NCBI GenBank assembly: GCA_945864455.1
Contig: CAMBBT010000005.1
Coordinates: 1-32,217, forward strand
Source of the DNA: Polynucleobacter meluiroseus
Lineage (GTDB): Bacteria > Pseudomonadota > Gammaproteobacteria > Burkholderiales > Burkholderiaceae
DNA length: 32,217 nucleotides
Reading direction: 5' to 3'
Below, one piece after another: positions 19,613 through 28,259 of the stretch. The position numbers and the translations under genes are program-made. How positions within the stretch are numbered: position 1 is the stretch's first letter; each line of letters begins with the position of its first letter. The notes under the pieces were generated by a model. The model did not search any database, had not been told where the DNA came from, and saw only the letters and a list, made by a program, of their open reading frames with translations.

Positions 19613-21966
19613 ACTCCACCCCCAATATTCTTAGCAAGAAGATCTAATTTTTCTATCTGCTTTTGTTGCTGCTGTTCTGCTCGAGGCTCCTCAAGACTCT
19701 CACCAATCGCTCCGCCCTCAACCAACTCGGCAGCATGACGGAGTTGCGCCTGATATAGAGTGAAATAAGCGCCCTGGGATTCCATTAATTGCTCATGCGA
19801 GCCAATCTCGACAATCTCGCCCTTATCAAGTACTACCAGGCGGTCAGCCTTTCTCAGAGTCGAGAGGCGATGTGCAATCGCAATAGTTGTTCGGCCCTTC
19901 ACTAGGTTATCTAATGCGCGTTGAATTTCTTTTTCAGTAGTTGTATCAACTGAAGACGTAGCTTCATCCAAGATTAAGATGCTTGGGTTAATCAGGAGTG
20001 CGCGTGCAATCGAGATACGTTGACGCTCGCCACCCGATAAAGATTGGCCTCGCTCACCAACTAAGGAGTCGTAGCCCAACGGTAATCTGAGAATAAATTC
20101 GTGAGCATGCGCAGCGCGGGCAGCTTCAATAATTTCTTCTCGAGTCGCATCAGACTTTCCATAGGCAATATTCTCTGCAATCGTGCCAAAGAACAAGAAT
20201 GGCTCTTGCAAGACTAAACCAATGCGCTTGCGATAGTCAGAGATTCGAATGCTGCGAATATCACGCCCATCTAAAGAGATTGAGCCTGCACTCACATCAT
20301 AGAAACGGCAGATCAAATTCACTAAGGTGCTCTTACCCGAACCGCTATGCCCTACTAAGCCAATCATTTCACCAGGAGCAATATCTAAATCAATCCCTTT
20401 GGATACCGCACGGTTGCCGTAGCGAAAACCTACTCCCAGCAAGGAGAGGCGACCCTGAACTGGCCCCAGTGGTGCTGGGTTGATGGGCTCAGGAACACTC
20501 GAAACGTGATCCAAAATATCAAAAATACGCTTAGCACCCGCGGCTGCTTTTTGTGTATGAGAAACAATCCGGCTCATCGAGTCTAGGCGAATATAAAAAC
20601 GCCCGATGTAGGCCAAGAAGGCAATCAATACTCCGACTGTTACCTTTTGATGCGCAACCTGCCAAATACCAAAACCCCAAACCACTAGTAAACCTGTTTC
20701 AGTGAGTAAAGTGACTGTGGGAGAAAATAATCCCCAGACACGGTTTACACGATCATTGACTTGTAAGTTATGTTTATTGGAATCTACGAATCGTTTTAGT
20801 TCACGATCTTCTTGAGCAAATGCTTTGACCACCCGAATACCTGGGATAGTATCAGCCAAGATATTAGTCACCTCAGACCAGATACGATCAATCTTTTCAA
20901 AGCCAAAACGTAAGCGATCGCGCACAACATGAATCATCCAGACAATGAAGGGTAATGGAGCTAATGTCACTAAAGCAAGCAAAGGGTCAATCGATACCAA
21001 GATTGCTGCAGTCATGGTGATCATCAATACATCGGTTATAAAATCTAGGGCATACAAGGATAAGAAAACGCAAATCCGATCAGTCTCTGCACCAATGCGG
21101 GCAATCAAGTCGCCAGTACGTTTGCCGCCAAAATACTCCAGTGAAAGTTTGAGCAAGTGTTCAAAAGTAGTATTACGTAAATCGGCACCAATGCGCTCAC
21201 TCACCAAAGCAAGTAAGTAAGTTTTCCACCAACCCAAACCCCAAGCAACAATTGCAGCCCCAAACAATGCGAGCAAATACATGCTGGCCAAATGAAAATC
21301 AATTGGATTGCCTTTCTCATATGGAATCAAGACATGGTCCATCAATGGCATCGTGAGATAAGGCGGGATGAGTGTTGCACCAGTTGATAAGAAAGTCAGT
21401 ACAAAACCGAGTGCGAGTTGTTTTTTGTATGGCTTTGCAAAACGCCAGAGTTTAAATAAGGTCCACGTAGAAGGTGGAGCATCATCCTCTGGATCACAGG
21501 TAGGACATGAATCTGATTTAGTAGATTTTGGACTCAAGCAAACTGGACAAACTTGTTTGTCGTACTCACTTGCCTCACCCTTGCTTTGCTCTTCACCTTT
21601 GGTGAGTTGCTTAAAGCTCAACTGTAGACGCAGAACTTGTGGATTTACTGCAAGAGTGAAATACCAGGCTCTAAGCAAACTGTCAGAAGTTTCCAGTCTA
21701 AGATGGCCGACTCCAGCATGGTCTCCGTGAGCCAAATGCTGCCCTCGCTCTAAAGACCAGGAATCAAATTGCTTGCCATCAGTCCAAAAAAGGCCCTCTT
21801 CACTTAGCAAAAGCAGGCTTTTTTCAAAGCGCAAATCTGCGTCTAAATCCAACTCAACCCATGCTAGCAGGGCATCTAAGCTCCGGATCGGGGATTTTTC
21901 GTCCTGCAAAATCAACTGCCAATAGCTTGGTAAGCTTGAGGCGAAAGGTAGGATTTCTGGCTTCAT
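19609..21966 (-). CDS. ABC transporter (fused TMD-NBD) with extra N-terminal and zinc-ribbon-like domains
   Basis: This 785-residue protein is a half-transporter of the exporter type with two additions. Residues 1-125 form a soluble domain of mainly beta character. Residues 140-157 carry Cys140-x2-Cys143 and Cys154-x2-Cys157, a zinc-ribbon-like pattern. The membrane domain runs from about 185 to 470 with six helices. The ATPase has Walker A GHSGSGKST (539-547), signature LSGGERQ (643-649), Walker B ILILDE (663-668) and the switch His699. Gln-rich residues follow at 764-770. As a half-size exporter it should work as a dimer. It is coupled by ATGA to DUF1854 and divergent from the two cyanophycin synthetase genes. 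The substrate is unknown; the usual family name only records this association. No ribosome binding site is visible before the ATG. Confidence 0.9.
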   Translation of the reverse strand: MKPEILPFASSLPSYWQLILQDEKSPIRSLDALLAWVELDLDADLRFEKSLLLLSEEGLFWTDGKQFDSWSLERGQHLAHGDHAGVGHLRLETSDSLLRAWYFTLAVNPQVLRLQLSFKQLTKGEEQSKGEASEYDKQVCPVCLSPKSTKSDSCPTCDPEDDAPPSTWTLFKLWRFAKPYKKQLALGFVLTFLSTGATLIPPYLTMPLMDHVLIPYEKGNPIDFHLASMYLLALFGAAIVAWGLGWWKTYLLALVSERIGADLRNTTFEHLLKLSLEYFGGKRTGDLIARIGAETDRICVFLSLYALDFITDVLMITMTAAILVSIDPLLALVTLAPLPFIVWMIHVVRDRLRFGFEKIDRIWSEVTNILADTIPGIRVVKAFAQEDRELKRFVDSNKHNLQVNDRVNRVWGLFSPTVTLLTETGLLVVWGFGIWQVAHQKVTVGVLIAFLAYIGRFYIRLDSMSRIVSHTQKAAAGAKRIFDILDHVSSVPEPINPAPLGPVQGRLSLLGVGFRYGNRAVSKGIDLDIAPGEMIGLVGHSGSGKSTLVNLICRFYDVSAGSISLDGRDIRSIRISDYRKRIGLVLQEPFLFFGTIAENIAYGKSDATREEIIEAARAAHAHEFILRLPLGYDSLVGERGQSLSGGERQRISIARALLINPSILILDEATSSVDTTTEKEIQRALDNLVKGRTTIAIAHRLSTLRKADRLVVLDKGEIVEIGSHEQLMESQGAYFTLYQAQLRHAAELVEGGAIGESLEEPRAEQQQQKQIEKLDLLAKNIGGGV

Positions 21967-22171
21967 AGATACTAAAAGTATAGTGGAGCTAGTTTTTTTA
22001 GATTTATCGCTCCTGTCAACTTTAGAGCTCTAAAAAGCGTTGCATTATGTAAGTAGGTCTTTTTATGTATTTTTGCCAATTTTGTGAGTTTTAAATAAAA
22101 ACTAGAAACAAGAGAGACTGTCCGAAGCGTTATAGCCAAATCCTGGCTCCAGCACTCTCAACACCCCACAC
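21967..22171. promoter_or_regulatory. Divergent control region of the cyanophycin island
   Basis: This 205-bp AT-rich region separates the ABC transporter and the first synthetase gene. It contains a perfect 14-bp palindrome TTTAGAGCTCTAAA at 22021-22034, with a consensus TTGACA directly next to it on the minus strand (22019-22014), reading towards the ABC gene. No matching -10 is evident at 16-18 bp. The first synthetase ATG is preceded by a C-rich stretch (CAACACCCCACAC) with no ribosome binding site. The palindrome is a good operator candidate for joint control. Confidence 0.45.
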
Positions 22172-24364
22172 ATGCCCCAATTACTTGATAAATCCATTGA
22201 GATCCTGAGCGTTAAGCATCTCCGTGGCCCCAATATGTGGACCTACCATCCCGTCATTGAGGTTTGGCTTGATATTGGTGATTTGGAGGACTATCCCTCC
22301 AATCTCATTCCTGGTTTTTATGGCCGTCTAGTCAAAGCCCTTCCTAGTCTGGTTGAACATCGTTGCAGTTATGGAGAAACCGGCGGTTTCTTAAAGCGGG
22401 TTGAAGAAGGCACTTGGCCAGCACATATTCTGGAACATCTCACACTTGAGCTGCAAAATTTAGCCGGTATTCCGGGTGGCTTTGGCAAAGCGCGTGATGG
22501 TGATCGCCGGGGAGTTTACAAAGTGATGGTGAGCGCTATTAATGAAGAAGTGACTCTCACTGCCCTTAAATACGCGCGTGATCTGTACTTAGCCTTAGTG
22601 CAAGATAACAAAGATTGTGTTGTGCAAGTTCAAACTATTATTGAAGAGCTACGTGATCTAGGCGATGATCTTTTACTGGGACCAAGCACAGCATGTATTG
22701 TGAATGCTGCAGAAGAGCGCGGCATTCCTTCAATCCGGCTATCCGAAGGCAATTTAGTCCAATTAGGTTATGGTGCTAAACAACGCCGTATCTGGACTGC
22801 AGAAACAGATCAAACCAGCGCGATTGCTGAAACAATTTCTAGAGATAAAGATCTAACTAAAAGCTTGCTGCGAAGCGCTGGCGTTCCTACGCCTGAAGGC
22901 AGAACAGTCACTAGCCCAGATGATGCATGGGAGGCTGCGCAAGATATTGGCCTGCCTGTAGTGGTCAAGCCAATTGACGGTAATCACGGTCGAGGTGTAT
23001 TCATTAACCTTTATACCCAACAAGAAATAGAAGCCGCTTATGCAGTAGCCATTGATGAAGGCAGTGAAGTGCTTGTTGAACGTCATATTATTGGTGATGA
23101 ACATCGCTTACTAGTAGTTGGTAATAAAGTCGTTGCTGCAGCTAAAGGCGAAACCGTTTGGGTTACTGGCGATGGCGAGCATACCGTGCATGAACTCATT
23201 CAGATTCAGATTAATTCTGATCCCCGTCGCGGCACTGCAGAAGAATGTCCACTTAATCCAGTTCGCATTGACTCAGCTGTTGAACTAGAGCTCGCGCGAC
23301 AACAGCTGACTGGTACTAGCATTCCTAGCTTAGATCAAAAAGTACTCATCCAAAGTAATGGCAACGTTGCTTTTGATGTAACCGATTTAGTTCATCCAGA
23401 CATTGCCCACCAAGTAGCCTTGGCTGCGCGCGTAGTTGGCCTTGAAATTGCTGGCGTTGATTTGGTTGCACAAGATATCAGTCGCCCAATGGCAGAGCAA
23501 AATGCTGCCATTGTGGAAGTCAATGCCGGCCCTGGTCTTTTAATGCATTTAAAACCAGCCAGTGGTAAGCCACAACCCGTTGGTAAAGAGATTGCTAACC
23601 ACCTCTTCCCTCCGGAGACGGATTTCCGGATTCCGGTTGTTGGCATTTGTGGTGAAAATGGCAAAACCCCTGTTGCAGAAATGATTGCTCACTTCTTGCG
23701 TCTTACCAATGCCTATGTTGGCCTCTCTTGCAGCAAAGGTTTATATCTTGGTAATCGCACAATTCTAAATACCAATATATCTAATTGGGAAAATGCACGT
23801 CGCACTTTATTAAACCGCACAGTAGAAGCAGTCGTGATTGAAAATAATCATCTCTCGATGCTGATTGAAGGTTTAGCTTACGATCGCTGCCAAGTTGGCG
23901 TGGTTCTCAATATAGACCCTAAGGCGAACTTTCCTCAATATGCAATCTACGATGAAGAACAAGTCTTTAGTATTGTCCGCACTCAAATTGACGTTGTGCT
24001 CCCGAGCGGCGTTGGTGTTCTCAATGCAGATGATCCCATGTGCGTTCAGATGGCAGAGCTCTGTGATGGTGAAGTCATCTTCTTTAGTGAAGATCCTAAT
24101 TCTGATGTTGTCAACACCCATCTACAAAATGGTGGTCGTGTAGTGCTAGTTGGCAAACAACAAATTACGCTTAAGTCTGGCAAGTTGGATCAAAAATCGA
24201 TTCCCGTGCCACGTCACTCAGAATCAAACTCTACTGCTCCATGGAGGGGGATGAACCTTGGCGCAGCAATTGCCGCAGCTTGGGCTTTAGATATTCCGTT
24301 TAATGTTATTGAGGTTGGCGCAGAAACATTTGTGCCAGATCTCACCACTACAACTGGGGTTTAA
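22172..24364 (+). CDS. Cyanophycin synthetase-like subunit with degenerate Mur-ligase domain
   Basis: This 730-residue protein has the three CphA regions. The N domain (1-160) contains HRCSYGETGGFL and the HILEH sequence at 85-89, an HxxEH site that in some CphA N domains forms a metal-dependent cleavage centre generating primers. The ATP-grasp domain (~220-480) keeps KPIDGNHGRG and IVEVNAGPG but has lost the STGGTA loop (here NGNVA) and the RMHL arginine (here LLMHL). The Mur-ligase domain (from ~488) is clearly altered: the P-loop is GENGKTP at 494-500 instead of GTNGKTT, the ETARGG segment reads IENNHLS, the TNIGEGDHLG segment reads LNIDPKANFP, and the C-terminal lobe is missing (about 125 residues shorter than its neighbour). 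It probably cannot ligate arginine itself. It is likely a partner subunit of the next gene; CphA2-like or purely structural roles are alternatives. Confidence 0.9.
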   Translation: MPQLLDKSIEILSVKHLRGPNMWTYHPVIEVWLDIGDLEDYPSNLIPGFYGRLVKALPSLVEHRCSYGETGGFLKRVEEGTWPAHILEHLTLELQNLAGIPGGFGKARDGDRRGVYKVMVSAINEEVTLTALKYARDLYLALVQDNKDCVVQVQTIIEELRDLGDDLLLGPSTACIVNAAEERGIPSIRLSEGNLVQLGYGAKQRRIWTAETDQTSAIAETISRDKDLTKSLLRSAGVPTPEGRTVTSPDDAWEAAQDIGLPVVVKPIDGNHGRGVFINLYTQQEIEAAYAVAIDEGSEVLVERHIIGDEHRLLVVGNKVVAAAKGETVWVTGDGEHTVHELIQIQINSDPRRGTAEECPLNPVRIDSAVELELARQQLTGTSIPSLDQKVLIQSNGNVAFDVTDLVHPDIAHQVALAARVVGLEIAGVDLVAQDISRPMAEQNAAIVEVNAGPGLLMHLKPASGKPQPVGKEIANHLFPPETDFRIPVVGICGENGKTPVAEMIAHFLRLTNAYVGLSCSKGLYLGNRTILNTNISNWENARRTLLNRTVEAVVIENNHLSMLIEGLAYDRCQVGVVLNIDPKANFPQYAIYDEEQVFSIVRTQIDVVLPSGVGVLNADDPMCVQMAELCDGEVIFFSEDPNSDVVNTHLQNGGRVVLVGKQQITLKSGKLDQKSIPVPRHSESNSTAPWRGMNLGAAIAAAWALDIPFNVIEVGAETFVPDLTTTTGV

Positions 24365-26935
24365 TTGGAAATCACCCGTATTCGCATATTGCGCGGTCCT
24401 AATTTATGGAGCCGCCACACTACTTTAGAAGCGATTGTTGCTTGCGAAGAATCTGAACGCTCCATTGATTCCATCCCGCAGTTTGAAACTAAGATTCGTG
24501 AACGCTTTCCGCAATTGGGTAGCATGCGCCGGGGCGGCCAAAATGAAATACTTTCTTTAGCTCATGCTTTAGAATATGCCGCTCTAGGTCTACAAGCACA
24601 AGCGGGCTGCCCTGTCACTTTTAGCCGGACCGTTCAAACGATTGATATTGGCGTCTACCAAGTTGTCGTCGAATACACCGAAGAAGTAGTTGGGCGTATG
24701 GCTTTTGACTTTGCCTTTGCCCTCATTCAGGCTACCTTAAACGATGTATCTTTTGATCTCGCTGCCGCTCTCTCTGAGCTAGAAGCTTTATACGAGGATG
24801 TGCGCCTTGGTCCAAGCACTGGCTCTATTGTTGATGCTGCCGTACAGCGCAATATTCCGTACCGTCGCATGACTGAGGGCAGCATGGTGCAGTTTGGTTG
24901 GGGCAGTAAACAAAAGCGTATCCAAGCGGCTGAAACTAGCGATACCAGCGCTATTGCTGAAGCAATTGCCCAAGATAAAGAATTGACAAAAAACTTACTC
25001 GCAGCAGCTGGCGTATCAGTACCAGTCGGCGAAGTGGTCACTACTGCTGATGAGGCTTGGCGTGCTGCTCAGAAGATTGGCGGCCCCATTGTTTTAAAGC
25101 CAAAAGATGGTAATCAAGGTAAAGGTGTTGTTGCCAATATCCATACTGAAAAAGATATCCGCGCCGGTTTTGTGGTGACTCAAGGCTTTGGTAGCAAAAC
25201 TATTGTTGAACGCTACCTTCCTGGTGCTGACTATCGCTTACTAGTGGTTGGCAGTCGCCTCTCTGCTGCTGCACGTCGTGAGCCAGCCCAAGTGGTTGGT
25301 GACGGCACACACACCATAGCCGAACTAGTTGAAATAGAAAACCAAAATCCCTTGCGTGGCGATGGACATGCCACAGTGCTTACCAAAATTCGGTTTGATG
25401 ATATTGCCCTGGCCCACCTAGCTGGCAATGGCATAAGTCCTCAGTACGTCCCTAAAACTGGGGAACGCATATTACTTCGCAACAATGCAAACTTAAGTAC
25501 CGGTGGAACGGCTACCGACGTCACTGATGATGTCCATCCAGATGTGGCTGCGAGTGCAATAGCTGCCGCGCAAATGATTGGCCTTGATATAGCTGGCGTA
25601 GATATTTTGTGTGAATCTATTTACAAGCCATTAGAGCAACAAGGTGGCGGTATCGTGGAAGTCAATGCCGCACCAGGCTTACGCATGCACTTAAAGCCCT
25701 CTTACGGAAAAGGTCGTGCTGTTGGCGAAGACATTATCAACACCTTGTTCCCTCCTGGCGAAGATGGCCGCATTCCGGTGGTTGCAGTCACTGGTACCAA
25801 TGGTAAAACAACCACTGTCCGTTTAATTGCTCATCTATTAAACGAAACCGGTCTTCGTGTTGGCATCACTACAACTGATGGTGTTTACGTCAATCATCGC
25901 TTGATTGACTCTGGTGATTGCAGTGGGCCAAAGAGCGCTCGTAACGTATTAATGCATCCGGATGTAGATGCTGCAGTACTAGAAACTGCACGTGGCGGTA
26001 TGTTACGAGAAGGCCTTGGTTTTGATCGCTGTGAAGTAGCTGTAGTGACAAATATTGGTGAAGGTGACCACCTTGGGCTAAATTACATTACCAGTGTTGA
26101 GGATTTAGCTATTCTTAAGCGCGTCGTTGTGCAAAATGTTGCGCCAACTGGTGCTGCGGTTCTAAATGCCGCTGATCCTATGGTGGTCAAGATGGGTGAT
26201 AAGTGTGCCGGTCGGGTGATTTTCTTTGCCCAGAATCAACATCATCCGGTCATTGCTGCACATCGCGCGAAGAATAAAAAAGTAATCTACTTTGATGGCA
26301 CATATATTGTTGCCTCAAAAGGTTCACGCGTCATGTACCGCTTTCCTGTCAGTGAAATTCCACTGACTAAAAATGGTGTGTTGGGTTTCCAGGTAGAAAA
26401 TACGATGGCTGCGATTGGTGCAGCCTGGGCACTCGGATTGGACGCTGAAAAAATTGCACGTGGCTTGCATAGCTTTGAGAGTGACGCCAACTCTGTACCA
26501 GGTCGCTTTAATCAGTTCCACCACAATGGTGCAACTGTGATTGCAGACTATGGCCATAATCCAGATGCCATGCGCGCCCTAGCAAGTGCCATTCAAGCCA
26601 TGAAACCAACAAAGAGTCATGTTGTCATTAGCGGGGCTGGGGATCGGCGTGATGAGGATATTCGTGATCTCACCCGTATCCTTGGAAACTCGTTTGACAA
26701 TGTCATCTTGTACCAAGATGCTTGCCAACGTGGTCGTGAAGATGGTGAGGTGATCAAGCTCTTACAAGAAGGATTAGTAGGCGCAACTAAAGCAAAGCAA
26801 GTTAAAGAGATTCATGGGGAATTTAAGGCGATTGATACTGCCCTAAACGATATCTCGCCTGGAGATATCTGCCTCATACTCATTGACCAAGTTGAAGAGT
26901 CACTCGCCTACCTCAAAGAAAAAGTGAGACCCTAG
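24365..26935 (+). CDS. cphA: Cyanophycin synthetase (catalytic ATP-grasp and Mur-ligase subunit)
   Basis: This 856-residue enzyme makes cyanophycin, a polymer with an aspartate backbone carrying arginine on each side chain. The ATP-grasp domain, which adds Asp, has KPKDGNQGKG (246-254), STGGTATDVTDDVHP (378-391) and IVEVNAAPGLRMHLKPS (430 onward). The Mur-ligase domain, which adds Arg, has P-loop GTNGKTTT (477-484), ETARGGMLREGLGFDRCEV and TNIGEGDHLG (562-571), and a full C-terminal lobe with DYGHNPDAM and GAGDRRDEDI. The N domain is divergent: where other CphAs have HxxEH this protein has HALEY (67-71), so the second metal-ligand His is lost. Start is TTG at 24365, directly after the preceding stop codon, with GGGG 5 nt upstream; the first in-frame ATG is 53 codons inside. 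Coupled to the preceding gene, it likely forms a heteromer with it. Confidence 0.95.
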   Translation: MEITRIRILRGPNLWSRHTTLEAIVACEESERSIDSIPQFETKIRERFPQLGSMRRGGQNEILSLAHALEYAALGLQAQAGCPVTFSRTVQTIDIGVYQVVVEYTEEVVGRMAFDFAFALIQATLNDVSFDLAAALSELEALYEDVRLGPSTGSIVDAAVQRNIPYRRMTEGSMVQFGWGSKQKRIQAAETSDTSAIAEAIAQDKELTKNLLAAAGVSVPVGEVVTTADEAWRAAQKIGGPIVLKPKDGNQGKGVVANIHTEKDIRAGFVVTQGFGSKTIVERYLPGADYRLLVVGSRLSAAARREPAQVVGDGTHTIAELVEIENQNPLRGDGHATVLTKIRFDDIALAHLAGNGISPQYVPKTGERILLRNNANLSTGGTATDVTDDVHPDVAASAIAAAQMIGLDIAGVDILCESIYKPLEQQGGGIVEVNAAPGLRMHLKPSYGKGRAVGEDIINTLFPPGEDGRIPVVAVTGTNGKTTTVRLIAHLLNETGLRVGITTTDGVYVNHRLIDSGDCSGPKSARNVLMHPDVDAAVLETARGGMLREGLGFDRCEVAVVTNIGEGDHLGLNYITSVEDLAILKRVVVQNVAPTGAAVLNAADPMVVKMGDKCAGRVIFFAQNQHHPVIAAHRAKNKKVIYFDGTYIVASKGSRVMYRFPVSEIPLTKNGVLGFQVENTMAAIGAAWALGLDAEKIARGLHSFESDANSVPGRFNQFHHNGATVIADYGHNPDAMRALASAIQAMKPTKSHVVISGAGDRRDEDIRDLTRILGNSFDNVILYQDACQRGREDGEVIKLLQEGLVGATKAKQVKEIHGEFKAIDTALNDISPGDICLILIDQVEESLAYLKEKVRP

Positions 26936-26943
26936 GATTTAGC

Positions 26944-27942
26944 TTACGAATGGTATCGCTTTAATCGGTCAATCTCTTCTTCAGACCCCAACATCACTGA
27001 GACGCGCTCATGTAGGTCAGTTGGCTCAAGATCCATAATAGTTTGAGTGCCATTAATCGATACACCACCGGCCTGCTCTACCAAGAAGCTCATCGGATTT
27101 GCCTCATACATCAAGCGTAACTTGCCAGCTTTCTTTGGGTCACGCTTATCCCACGGATATATAAATACACCGCCACGAGATAACACTCTGTGGACATCCA
27201 CGACCATCGATGCAATCCAGCGCATATTGAAATCCTTATCCCGTGCGCCAGTGGTGCCAGCTAAGCATTCCTCTACATAACGACGAACAGGTTCAGCCCA
27301 ATGACGCATATTAGACATATTGATCGCAAACTCTTTGGTAGAGGGTGAGATGGTGACAGCATCTCTGATGAGTAGGAACTCGCCAGTCTCTTTATTTAAG
27401 GTGAACATTACTACACCATCGCCCAAGGTAAGTGCCATCGTCGTTTGTGGGCCGTAGACCACATAACCAGCAGCCACTTGGTGACGTCCTGATAATAAGA
27501 AATCAGAAGTTTGTAGTGGTGTACTGGGATCTTGCTTCTTCAGTATTGAAAAAATAGTCCCGATGGATACATTCACATCAATATTAGATGAGCCGTCGAG
27601 CGGATCGAACAAGAGAAGGTAATCACCAGTACCTTGCACTGCTACAGGCAATTCCATTTCTTCTGAAGCAAGACCAGCGAGTGATTGACATCCCTTAACA
27701 CCAGCCATCAATTGATCATTCGCAATGATGTCAAGCTTTTGCTGAACTTCGCCTTGCACATTACCGCTACCAGCAGAACCCAACAAACCAATTAAGGCAC
27801 CCTGCGACACTTCATGACTTAGGGTAGAGCAAGTATTGACTACTGCGAGCAATAAATCTTGCAGACCTGCAGGAATAGCAGCACCCTTTGGTTTGGCGCC
27901 AACTAAGTACTGCTTGAAATTGGTATTCATGCTTGAGGACAA
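26944..27942 (-). CDS. fbp: Fructose-1,6-bisphosphatase, class I
   Basis: This cytosolic Mg2+-dependent phosphatase converts fructose-1,6-bisphosphate to fructose 6-phosphate for gluconeogenesis. The 332 residues are the normal class I length. Visible motifs are [19 protein letters not shown] in the N-terminal part, the metal-binding [12 protein letters not shown], and a C-terminal [21 protein letters not shown] prefer the TTG start at 27942, since a GGAG lies exactly 8 nt upstream; the ATG at 27930 is 20 nt from that site. It converges with cphA with only 8 bp between stops and no terminator in the gap. On its 5' side it diverges from the small VapB-like gene. Confidence 0.96.
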   Translation of the reverse strand: MSSSMNTNFKQYLVGAKPKGAAIPAGLQDLLLAVVNTCSTLSHEVSQGALIGLLGSAGSGNVQGEVQQKLDIIANDQLMAGVKGCQSLAGLASEEMELPVAVQGTGDYLLLFDPLDGSSNIDVNVSIGTIFSILKKQDPSTPLQTSDFLLSGRHQVAAGYVVYGPQTTMALTLGDGVVMFTLNKETGEFLLIRDAVTISPSTKEFAINMSNMRHWAEPVRRYVEECLAGTTGARDKDFNMRWIASMVVDVHRVLSRGGVFIYPWDKRDPKKAGKLRLMYEANPMSFLVEQAGGVSINGTQTIMDLEPTDLHERVSVMLGSEEEIDRLKRYHS

Positions 27943-27981
27943 AAGTGTTTCTCCAAAGCGCTATTGAGATTAGGGTCTATT

Positions 27982-28030
27982 TTGCCTTGTTATTAAAAAA
28001 CGGTTATAATTTGTTACTAGTTAATAGTAA
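27982..28030 (+). promoter_or_regulatory. Promoter and operator of the orphan vapB gene
   Basis: TTGCCT (27982-27987) and a perfect TATAAT (28005-28010) are spaced by 17 bp. Just downstream of the -10, an inverted repeat TTACTA/TAGTAA (28014-28019 and 28025-28030, spacer 5 nt) covers the expected transcription start. This fits autorepression by a ribbon-helix-helix antitoxin. Function is inferred from layout. Confidence 0.7.
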
Positions 28031-28064
28031 ATTTCATTCTTAAAAAATTAGGTGGCCCCTGCAA

Positions 28065-28241
28065 ATGAATCTCAATATTGATGAAAAATTGATACATAGC
28101 GCGATGGAGTTCGTAAATCCAAAAACTAGCCCTACAGACCTTATTCACGAGCTTATTGCCACCTTTATTAGACTTAGTGCAGGGAAAAATCTTGCAGCCC
28201 TTGGTGGAAAATCGCCAAAAATGAAGAATATACCTCGCTAA
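28065..28241 (+). CDS. VapB-like antitoxin, orphan (58 residues)
   Basis: This short frame was too small for the supplied ORF list. It reads MNLNIDEKLIHSAMEF at the start and ends GGKSPKMKNIPR. The opening beta strand (LNID), followed by two helices with LIHELIATFIRL, and an LAALGGK-type tail are the pattern of VapB-family (ribbon-helix-helix) antitoxins. AGGTGG lies 9 nt before the ATG, and a strong promoter with an operator-like inverted repeat lies upstream. A vapC toxin should follow it, but pepN on the opposite strand ends only 18 bp further on, so no toxin is encoded next to it. The PIN-domain gene at the window start is 28 kb away and cannot be assumed to be its partner. Family assignment is moderate; expression looks intact. 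Confidence 0.72.
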   Translation: MNLNIDEKLIHSAMEFVNPKTSPTDLIHELIATFIRLSAGKNLAALGGKSPKMKNIPR

Positions 28242-28259
28242 CACAGGCATTCTTGATTG

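Noticed and set aside
28017-28250. 77-residue minus-strand frame over the VapB-like gene
   Set aside because: The opposite-strand frame has a VapB-like protein pattern, promoter and ribosome site, so this one is a shadow.
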